From contig CM045729.1 of assembly GCA_024760905.1 (NCBI GenBank), forward strand, positions 46,140,080-46,204,079: 64,000 bases of DNA. The letters are read 5' to 3'. The first letter of the stretch is position 1. Every line of letters begins with the position of its first letter. The position numbers and the translations under genes were made by a program. Positions 54,719-64,000 of this stretch are shown here, in pieces. This DNA is from Plotosus lineatus. Lineage: Eukaryota > Chordata > Actinopteri > Siluriformes > Plotosidae. Under the pieces are notes generated by a model that was not told the origin of the DNA, searched no databases, and saw nothing but the letters and a program-made list of their open reading frames with translations.

Positions 54719-56751
54719 CATAGTTGAATAATCCTGTGATGTAGGCTATCAGTTGTCAGGATATCTAGCACATAGTTGTTTGTTTAGTTGAATTGGTTTG
54801 TCAGGTAACATCTCATCCTACTGCTAATTCAATCACAGAAAAAATGGAATTAGTTTTGTCTTAGTTGTCCAAAATCTGCTTTCACCTCCATGTCTTCTCA
54901 TCTGCTCATGGATTTATGGGAATCTCTTTAACTGTTCTCTTTATATTTAGCCCTCAGCTACAAAATTTGAAATGAATGATTCACAATGTCTTCTGCTGTT
55001 CTGCCTGATGATTTTGTGGAGATTTAGTGTTAGAAAGAGAAGTGGAAATGTGGTGAACATCTCATCTCCATGGCAGAATCCTGCATAGCCGATTGGAGCT
55101 AATGAATTTGAGATAAAAAAAAAAAAAAAAAACTTGGGCATTCTATTCAAAGAGGCATTCAGTGTGTCATGGATACAGCATGGCATCTGAACTAAGTCCA
55201 GGAATGGTGTGGTCTTATGGCTGTTTTGGAGTTTGTAATATGGATAAGAATGTTAATACTGGGTCTCTAATCTGACTCTTGGTATGAGCTGACAGTGTAG
55301 ATAACAACTATGTACTGCATACTATATACTTTCGTCTTGACCTTGTGTTTCTCCCCATCGGATGGGGGGGGGGGGGTTTACAAATCTCTCAGGCTCTGTC
55401 TCACAGGATCCGGCTCTGCTTCTTTGAAATGAGCTTGGACACAAACCAGGTCAGGTTCTGCAAAATCATCTCTGGTGCACTTTCAAACACATGCAATGGG
55501 GGGAAACCCATCTCACTTCAACCCGTGCAAAAACCCCTTCATCCACTCCAGAAGTATTTTTACCTGACATTCTAGAACAAATTATTTGTTTAGTATATAC
55601 AAGTAGGCGACTGGGTTTCTGTTAAAGGCTTACTTGTGGTTTGAGTCAGGCTCAAATGCCACTAGCGATGTTGTGCCTTTTATGTGAATGAGTTTCTCTG
55701 CCTGAGTTTGCTGTCTCTTGACCCCGGCTCTTCCAGTTCTCCTGGGTCTGCCTCAGTAGTAGTTACATGAAATCAAGGTTGTTCTGGGTAAAGAAATGCC
55801 AGGATATGCAGTAAAGCCTTTGATGTGGATTCGACATAATCCAATGGGAACTGTTAGCTCTATTTCAAAATTAGCAACAAATCTGAGTGCGACCAAGGCC
55901 TGCAACAATGATCATTGGCCTTTGATTTCCTGTCAGCTGGGGTAACTTTCTGCCACATCCACTGACTCATACCCATCAGTATTCCCCCAGTGTATTCTGA
56001 AACCACAGCTGTAGGTGAGACAGAAAAACAGAGAGAGGTCTTCAGATTGAAGGGACACTAATGAGACAGGATAACCACTATATCCTGCAGCTTCCGTTCT
56101 CCCAGCCTGTTGTGCACTGCTCTAGCATCTCCGTGAGAATAATGACCAGTAAGAGAATGAGTGTTATTTTCTGTTATGGAATCTGCCGGTGACGACATAC
56201 AGGAGCAGGAGTACTTCATTCAGAACAAATAAACGCTTGATTTTTCAAAACTTGCTAAAACCTGGACATCCAGCAATTCAACGATTAATCTTTATGTTCT
56301 TTCTTGTGCTTTTTTTTAAAGGGGCTTCAGACATGACCTCTTTTGGTTTCCAGACTTTTAGTTTTTCCCTTTATCATGCTTCGCTGTGCTTGTAGAATGG
56401 GTGGAGATATCCCACAGTACATCTGGGAGTAGTTTCTTAAACACAAGCTGAATGAAGCCAACAAAGCCACTGCATGTGCAAATGTAATGTTATAAAAATA
56501 AAAATCAGTACACAGCAGCCAGTAGAATGTATCACTTCCAGATATTTTTACTGGTTAAAGAGTGAAAGCAAGGCATTGTGTTGCATAAAGGGACTGATTA
56601 TTCCTGTTGAAGGTCTCGAGATTTTTTGATCTGTCCTTAGTTCATGTTTGAAGACACGTTAGGTCCTTTGAAACACTCTCGTATGATATCGAATATCTTT
56701 GTGCTTTGACCCAGATTTTAACATTACCTTCTTCACCACTTCTTGCTCACT
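54719..56751. other. Unique intronic sequence, nothing recognised
   Basis: About 2 kb. Poly(A) at 55115-55132 and a G12 run near 55365-55376. Short frames show no recognisable domain. Confidence 0.5.
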
Positions 56752-56875
56752 ACCCATTTGCCGAACCGCTTAACCCTACTAGGGTTGTGAGAAGACTGAT
56801 GCCTATCTCTGCCAACCCTGCGCAAAGGCATGGTGCACTGTGAACACCTCACCAGACCATCTCAGGGCTTCACCA
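56752..56875 (-). repeat. SINE A/C 3'-end fragment
   Basis: Complement of AACCCTAGTAGGGTTAAGCG and TGAGATGGTCTGGTGAGGTG. Only the 3' part is present. Confidence 0.75.
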
Positions 56876-57740
56876 GTTTTTGGTGTTTAAAGCGCTTTGT
56901 TCTTCGACATGAATTGGAACATGCCATTCAGATACATCACAAGATTGCGTCATCCATATAAGAAACTCTCTTTTTGCCGCATTCACCTTGGTCTTCGATA
57001 TAATTCAGACATTCAGACGTGGGAGTGCAGCTGAACTGTGCATTAATTCGGGAGTGATAATCTGCCCTCTCAATTACCATGTGGCTCTGATGAGATTACA
57101 GTGCTGGATAATTCATTTCCAGCGTAATTTCTTTCTTAATTGACTTTCATGGTCTTTTTCTGAGTGTGAGCCATTGTGGCAGCTGGGCTACCTGACACTG
57201 TTTTTCCGGTTTCTATTGGAGAATTTCAGCTTATGGATAGAGGGGCCTTTGTCTTCTGAGTTGGGCCTGAGTACTGCCTTCTAAATTGAGTTTCTATGAC
57301 TGTGTGAATTGTCATCTTCATGTGTGGTGCATAGCCCTTTTTTTTCCCCCTCACAAAGAAATATTGCTCCATAAATGATAATTCTTATTTATGTCATTTC
57401 CCAGCATCCCACCAATTTTCCTGCGTTCCTTTTGTGAATGTGGTACTGTTGATGAGAACATTGCAGTGTGCCTGAAGCAGCAAGATGGGATGTGAATAAT
57501 AAGTTGTCAACAGATACAAGGGGAATAAAAACGGTTAGATACACAGACTTTAAACTTGTGCGAGCCATTACTCCCAGGGTCATGAAGCTCTGTGTTGTGT
57601 TTATGACTCACCTCTTGAACTGAAAACTGCAGTCATAAGACCTGTGATTCCATTCCCTGGAATTTACCAAAATAGGAAGTGTGATGGTTAATCACATAGA
57701 AACAAAAATTGCCTTTGTAAACTATATGATATCTCCCTCA

Positions 57741-57750
<10 letters not shown>
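56876..57750. other. Unique intronic sequence, candidate conserved block
   Basis: 56,985-57,170 is dense in TAAT/ATTA cores (CATTAATTCGG, CTCAATTACC, CTTAATTGAC) and has no repeat similarity. No coding frame. Confidence 0.35.
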
Positions 57751-57824
<74 letters not shown>

Positions 57825-57866
57825 GTGTGTGTGTGTGTGTGTGTGTATGTGTGTGTGTGTGTGTGC
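57751..57866. repeat. (AT)n(GT)n compound microsatellite
   Basis: AT for about 65 bp, then GT-rich sequence for about 40 bp. Confidence 0.95.
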
Positions 57867-60278
57867 GCTTATATAGGGAGAGACCCTGGACATAAATATT
57901 TTACTGAGATGTCAAAGACTCAGAAACTAATAGTCAAGTACTGGAAGAGATACATGTAATATATGTTGGTAAGTTGAATCTTTAGTATAAATGTAGGCAA
58001 GGGTTTTTCTCGCATACATCTTCATCTTAATAACAGTTCATGGGTCTTAACATGTAAAGATAAGATAACTGCTAAGACAGACTGTTATTACTCAGCTGTT
58101 GCCCTCTGTCTCATTCTGTCTGTTTTGTCTGGAGCTTTGGGACCTGCACTGGGCATCTGACTAACACCAATCATGGTGATGTAACCATGTTCGAGCAGAG
58201 ATCACAACCTTTTGAACATGCATTACACTCCTCAGACAACCATAATGGCAGAGTCCCCGGACAGGAATGTGTCTGGTCAAGGGTGTGCTGGCTGTAGACA
58301 AGTATATTGCTGTCTCCATTTGCTTGACCCGCCTTGGCCTGTCTCACACTCCAAACCGTCAAACCACCTACATAGAGCCGTAGACATGCATGAAGTAATC
58401 TGTAGCTTTTTATAACCCCTAACCTCAGCTATGAGTAGCAAGATTTAAACATGCCAACTGGGTTTATTATTGAGAGAACGAAGTGCATCATAGCATGAGA
58501 GGGCTCTTAAAGGAAAGTAGTTTGCTTCTACCCTACATCATGCTGAACCCCATTTCCAGCCCCAGTCACTTTCATCTTGTCATACGGTTGCTGATGAAAA
58601 CCTCAGAGCAGTGCAGTTCCACGGGTTTTAGTGCTCATGGATTGACAGAAGGTGAGACTAATACTGACTTTGTCATGTCGCCTTATTGCCTTTACTTCAT
58701 CTAGTGTAACAGTCATAGCCAGTTAGGGTCATACCCAGGCAAGGCCATACAAGGAGGCTTGTGCCTTGGATGCAGACTTGATTTACCCAGCATGAAAGTA
58801 CTTTTCTCATTTCTTATGGGAAACATGAAAGGAAAATATCACCCATGATAACTAGCCTAGACATCAGAGGATATTTGTGGTTTAAGCTATTGACATAACA
58901 AAAAAAGCAGAAATAGTGCTGCAGTTCTGTCTATTGACAGAAGAATATGCTACATTTAGACAGTTGGATCTCCACAGCAACTAGCACTATCCTCAAACAA
59001 TGTTTTGGTAAGGCAGTTGTTTCCCGGCTCTGCTGCCTTTCCATTTGTAATCCAGTCTCTGCATGAAAAAAAGTGCTGATGTCTCTGGTACTGGCATTTG
59101 AATATCGTTGGAAAAATTAATTCAAAGGCTTTTGCACTTGCATTTTGTTTAAAGTACAGCATGAGGAAGATAGAGTGCCAAGCAACATAGCCTTCATTTA
59201 ACTTGGCTGGCGAACAGTGGAAATGTACTTGAATGAAGTTGCTTTAGTTACATGAATACACACCATCAAGTTACAAAAATACCCAAAATGTAAATGGAAC
59301 CAAAAATCATATTTTTAAGTTCTGAGGGAAATCATGTTGAGGTTGAATGTTGACGACAGCAGGATTCTTAACCATAACTGCACAAGTGGAAGTCTCACTC
59401 ATATTTAGACAATGCCCTCTCCATCGAGCCTGCCAGAGGGTCTGTGGATGTAAACCTTTGGTTTTGTTATCAGTGAATTTGGTCTGTTTAAGCTTAATTA
59501 TTATGTTAGCATTCAACTGTATTCCTGGAAGAGTCTTTACTGGTTGAGTGGAAACCTTCTTGAGCTATTCTGGTATGCAGAAACATTGAAGGATCGTCTT
59601 GATGGGCGCTTACAACATAGAAAGCAATCACTAATGTGGAATTAAAAGGGTTGGTATTCTGTAGAAGTGCATTTTAATGACCCATGAGGTTAAATATTAT
59701 GTGGAGTTCTCTAGTGTCAACATTGAAATGAAGCCTTCACCCTTAAAACTCGGAGTTCTTCACATACTATTATATTTTATCCCAGATGTTCCATTTCGAA
59801 TCTTAATACAAAAGAAATTCCAAAAGAGTATTCATTTAATCTCCGTAAGAGGAAGGAAACAACCTGAAGGTTAGTTCTTATAATGTGAAGCCTTTAAAAT
59901 CTGCTGGTCTGTATTTGGCATTGCATATTGTAATCTCTGTGAATCTGTACTCTGATCCGTGGTCGGGAGTAAATGGGAGCTAAATGGCTGACATCTCACG
60001 GGTGGGAGGGACTGCATACACTCACTTCTCTGTCACTCACAGCGGGCTCCAGCCAATCTTGCGCCATCTCTGAGCTCATTCATATGAGGGAGCAGATAGC
60101 ACTTTCTCTCCAACTATGTAAGATCACCCCCCCAAACGCGCATGGCGCCTAATCTCGAAAAAGAGGGTGGTGAGTAGCATTGCATGTCACATAGGCATGT
60201 GCATGCTTTCGCCCCTCCCTGGTCGGTGGTGATTGTGTGATAGAGAAGCCAATGGCTGATGGGTGGGAATTGCATACT
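57867..60278. other. Unique intronic sequence, nothing recognised
   Basis: About 2.4 kb, the longest repeat-poor stretch of the window. I see no splice-bounded PAR-3 exon and no other gene. Confidence 0.5.
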
Positions 60279-60295
60279 AATAAATTAGGGAGAAA

Positions 60296-63200
60296 TCTTA
60301 TTTTCCTTTCGGCTTTTCCTTTCAGGGGTCGCCACAGTGAATCATCTGCCTCCATCTCACCCTATCCTCTGCATCTTCTTTTCTTACATCAACTACCTTT
60401 ATGTCCTCCTTCACCACATCCATAAATCTCCTCTTTAGTCTTCCTCTAGGCCTTCTGCCTGGTAGTTCCAACCTCAGCATCCTACTACCAATATACTCAT
60501 TATCCAACCTCTGTACATGTCCAAACCATCTCAATCTAGCCTCTCTGACTTTGGTCTCCAAAACGTCTTACATGTGTTATCCCTCTGATGTGCTCATTCC
60601 TGATCCTATCCATCCTCATTACTCCCAAAGAGAACCTCAACATTTTAATCTCTGCTACCTCTAGCTCTGCTTCCTGTCTTTTCCTCAGTGTCACTGTTTC
60701 TAAACCAGACAACATCGCTGGCCTCATCTTTTTCTTTCATTCTTGCCGATACCTTTCTATCACACATCACACCGGACACTTTTTTCCAACCTGCCTGCAC
60801 ACGCTTCTTCCCCTCTTTTCCACACTCTCCATTGCTCTGGATTGTTGAGCCTAAGTACTTAAAATCCTTCACTTTCTTTATCTCTGCTCCCTGTAACCTC
60901 ACCGTTCCTCTTGGGTCCTTCTCGTTCACACACATGTATTCTGTCTTACTGAGGCTAACCTTCATTCCCCTACTTTCTAGGGCATACCACCACTTCTCCA
61001 AATTTTCCTGCACTTGTTCTCTGCTCTCCAAACAGATCACAATGTCATCTGCAAACATCATAGTCCATGCAGATTCTTGTCTAACCTCGTCTGTCAGCCT
61101 GTCCATCACCATAGCAAATAAGAAGTGGCTCAGAGCTGATCCTTGATGCAGTCCCACCTCCACCTTGAACTGTTCTGTCACACCGACAGCACACCTCACC
61201 ACTGTCTTGCATCTCTCATACATGTCCTTCACCACTCTAACATACTTCTCTGCCACTCCAGACTTCCTCATACAATACCAAAGTTCCTTTCTCGGCACCC
61301 TGTCATATGCTTTTTCCAGATCCACAAAGCCGCAATGCAGCTCCCTCTGGCCTTCTCTGTAGTTCTCTATTAACATCCTCAAAGCAAACACTGCATCTGT
61401 GGTGCTCTTTCTTGGCATGAAACCAAACTGTTGTTCTGCCCTTAGTCTAGCTTCCACTATTCTTTCCCATAACTTCATCGTATGGCTCATCAACTTTATC
61501 CCTCTGTATTTGCCTCAACTCTGTATATCTCCCTTGTTCTTAAAATGGGCACAAGCACACTTCTCCTCCATTCCTCCGGCATCTGCTCACTTTCTAAGAC
61601 CTTGTTGAATATTCTTGTCAAAAAGGTCTACTGCTACCTCTCCTCGACATTTCCATACCGCCACAGGTATGTCATCAGGACCACCTACCTTTCCACTCTT
61701 CATCCTCTTCAATGCCTTCCTCACTTCACCCTTTCTAATCTTTGCTACTTCCTTTTCCTCAACAGTCACCTCTTCTACTCTTGTTTCTCTGTCATTTTAC
61801 TCATTCATCAGCTCTTCAAAGTACTCTTTCTATCCTCCCAGAACACTTCTGTCATCAGTCAATATATTTCCTTCTCTGTCCTTAATCACCCTAACTTGCT
61901 GCACATGTCCTTCCCATTTCTATTTCTCTGCTGTGCCAACCTGTATAAATCATTTTCTCCCTCCTTACTGTCCAATCTATCATACAAGTCATCATACGCC
62001 CTCTGTTTGGCCTTTGACACAACTACCTTCACCTTATGCTGCAGATCCCTGTACTCCTGTTTCCTCTCTTTGGTCCTCTCACTGTCCCACTTCTTAGCTA
62101 ACCTCTTCCTTTGTACACACTCTTGCACTTCCTCATTCCACCACCAAGTCTCCTTATCCACTTTCCTTCCAGAGGACGCACCAGGTATTCATCTGGAAGC
62201 ACTTCCTGGCTACCCAAAGCTTATTTCAACTCCTCCTTGAAGACAACAAAACACTCTTCCTTTTTCAGCTTCCACCACTTGGACTTCTGTTCTGCCTTTG
62301 CCTTCTTCACCATCTTCACCATCAGCGTCATCCTGTACACCACCATTCTATGTTGTCTGGCAACACTCCCACCCACTCCTACTTGGCAGTCACTGACTTT
62401 CTGCGAATTACATTGTCTATACAAGATGTAGTCTGTCTGTGTGCTCCTACCTCCGCTTTTATAAGTCACCCTATGCTCCTGTTTCTTCTGGATGGAAGTA
62501 TTCACCACAGCCATTTTCATCCATCTTGCAAAATCTATCAACATCTGTCCTTCTGTGTTCCTGTCCTGGATACCAAACCTACCCATCACTTCCTCGTCCC
62601 CTCTGTTGCCTGAACCAGCATGTCCATTGAAGTCTGCACCAATGACCGATTTTCACCTCTGGGGGTACTCAGCATCACTTCATCTAACTCACGCCAGAAT
62701 CTCTCCTTCTCTTCTAGCTCACATCCTGCCTGTGGGACATAAGTACTAACAACATTGAACATCACACCTTCAATTTCTAACTTGAGACCCATCACTCTGT
62801 CTGACACTCTTTTCACTTCTAGAACATTCCTGACAAACCCCTCCTTCAAGATGACTCCTACTCCATTTGTCTTCCCATCCACACCATGATAAAACAGCTT
62901 CAAACCTGTTCCTAAGCTTCGAGCCTTGCTACCTTTTCACCTGGTCTCCTGAACACACAGTATGTCCACCTTCCTCCTCTGCATCATGTCAGCCAGCTTT
63001 TCCTGTCATAGTTCCAACATTCAAAGTCCCTACTCTCAAGCCTAGACTCATACCTTTCCTCTTCTCTCTCTCTGCCTTTGGACACGCCTCCCGCCTCTCC
63101 TTCTTCGACCAACAGTAGTCCAGTTTCCACCAGCACCTTGTTGGTTAACAGCACTGCTGGCGATCGTTGTTAACTCGGGCCTCGACCGATCCAGTTTGGA

Positions 63201-63337
63201 AGTCATATTGATTGATAGTAGGTTTGGCATTGGTTTTACGTCGGATGCCCTTCCTGACGCAACCTACTGCATCTATCTGGGCTTGGGACCGGCAGGAGAA
63301 AGAACATTGGCTTGTGTCCCCTCACAGCTACATTACA
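60296..63337 (-). mobile_element. RTE-type LINE, apparently full length, 17-bp target duplication
   Basis: 3,042 bp bounded by AATAAATTAGGGAGAAA at 60279-60295 and 63338-63354 (identical). On the minus strand: 5' UTR with AGGAAGGGCATCCGACGTAA, then an ORF start region, endonuclease, connector, reverse transcriptase and C-terminus, and a 3' end GGCGACCCCTGAAAGGAAAAG followed by an AAATAAGA tail. The length fits RTE elements, which are about 3 kb. Confidence 0.93.
60322..63230 (-). pseudogene. RTE LINE polyprotein pseudogene (endonuclease + reverse transcriptase)
   Basis: Order on the minus strand: 63048-63230 N-terminal lead (Arg-rich GRRRRGGRRVQRQRERR), 62586-62903 endonuclease core (KTNGVGVILKEGFVRNVLE, NVVSTYVPQAGCELEEKERF), 62221-62589 endonuclease C-terminus (YKSGGRSTQTDYILYR, ARQHRMVVYRM), 61886-62161 and 61587-61769 connector (MKSGKVGGPDDIPVAVW), 60645-61493 RT (FVDLEKAYDRVPR, GLHQGSALSHFLFA, MFADDIVICLES), 60322-60561 C-terminus (ARLRWFGHVQRLDNEYIG ... 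DRVRWRQMIHCGDP). The frame changes at least five times. RT motifs A, B and C are still readable. Compared with the 49.7-kb copy it keeps the 5' half but has more disablements. Confidence 0.92.
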
Positions 63338-63354
63338 AATAAATTAGGGAGAAA

Positions 63355-63681
63355 ATGAGAAATAAATCAAAAAAAAAAAAAAAAAAAAAAAAAACTGAAC
63401 TCTGAGTGAAAAAAATAATCACATACAATACAAGAGGTGCATATTGCCCATTCAGCAATGCATTCCGAGGGTTAAAAGTGAAAGTTTTATGTGTGTGTGT
63501 GTGTGTGTGTGTGTTCACTTTGGATGAGTTAAATGCAGTCAAAGTTTTCCTTATGGAATTAGTGCAGTATAAAAATAAAAAAAATAAATAAATAAATGAT
63601 GCTAGTTGCAAAGAGAGTAAAACATTAATTAAAACATGCTCCTTAAGCTTTAACTAGTTCAACCCACTACCGCAATGGTCA

Positions 63682-63722
<41 letters not shown>

Positions 63723-64000
63723 CTGACAAATCTGTGTGAGCAGAATGGCTTCACTCACAGCTGCCTGATTAAAGGGTGAGTCTGAGTTTTGATACAGTTG
63801 TAGGCTATGGCATAATTACAGGCCTCATGATGTGAAATGATGGAGTATGTTTAGATGATTGTGATATGGCTGTTGTTGGATTCGATCAAATGAAGTGGCT
63901 CTGAAGTGGTCGGAACTCGTGGTGGTTGGAGAGCTGCAGAGACATGATGAAGTGGACATGCATTGCGGTGAACAGTTTCTGTGTGTATTTAGGCATGAGG
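63355..64000. repeat. Poly(A), (GT)n, poly(T) and intronic tail of window
   Basis: Poly(A) of about 25 bp at 63369-63393, (GT)n at 63491-63513, poly(T) of about 33 bp at 63687-63719. From 63,720 to the end I see no feature. Confidence 0.8.

Noticed and set aside
61482..62240. 252-codon open frame on the + strand, and overlapping + frames to 63.1 kb
   Set aside because: Antisense to the RTE connector and endonuclease. Ser/Leu/Pro-rich composition is typical of a reverse-strand shadow.

Overview
The window is intronic, repeat-rich DNA from a vertebrate, almost certainly a teleost fish. The signs are Tc1-like transposon remnants, fish-type RTE and other non-LTR retrotransposon fragments, several tRNA-headed SINE families, abundant long CA/GT and AT microsatellites, and short GT-AG exons separated by very long introns. 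Nothing looks bacterial or viral. The exact species cannot be told from the sequence.

The one host gene I can support lies on the + strand and runs off both ends. Three internal coding exons (15991-16107, 20152-20433, and 46260 or 46263-46380) have mutually compatible splice phases. They encode part of the C-terminal region of a PAR-3 family polarity scaffold, more probably PARD3B than PARD3. The first exon is Lys/Glu-rich, the second ends in a motif of the type SLYAKINKPKG, and the third opens with an arginine-rich helix (DRIQQLRREYQQARREG). The introns between them are about 4.0 kb and 25.8 kb. The flanking introns exceed 15.9 kb (upstream) and 17.6 kb (downstream). The last exon(s), promoter and 3' UTR are outside the window.

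Everything else recognisable is transposon-derived or simple sequence. 1-15 kb: a SINE split by a DNA element, a Tc1 remnant, a LINE 5' fragment, SINEs of three types, a remnant of an unnamed repeated protein, a complete but dead Tc1 element (9160-10775), and a SINE carrying an element with an 8-bp target duplication. 16-31 kb: SINEs, a LINE reverse-transcriptase fragment, a second Tc1 remnant, and a TA-flanked MITE. 31-46 kb: a dense SINE cluster, an IS630/mariner-type transposase remnant, long microsatellites, acidic ORFs and TA-targeting MITEs. 46-64 kb: a MITE pair, a 5'-truncated RTE LINE with an intact 401-codon RT ORF, two long pogo/Tigger-like elements, and a 3.04-kb RTE copy bounded by a 17-bp target-site duplication.

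The most interesting themes are: (1) one tRNA-headed SINE family occurs with two different 3' tails, one of which is built from the 5' UTR and 3' end of the RTE LINE in this window; (2) several nested insertions can be ordered in time by their target duplications; (3) exon 3 has a tandem NAGNAG acceptor with no proper pyrimidine tract, while exon 1 uses a (CT)n microsatellite as its pyrimidine tract; (4) several high-complexity intronic blocks are candidates for conserved regulatory DNA. I found no evidence of a new enzymatic or defence system. SINE names A, B and C and MITE names T1, T2 and T3 are local labels used here, not database names.
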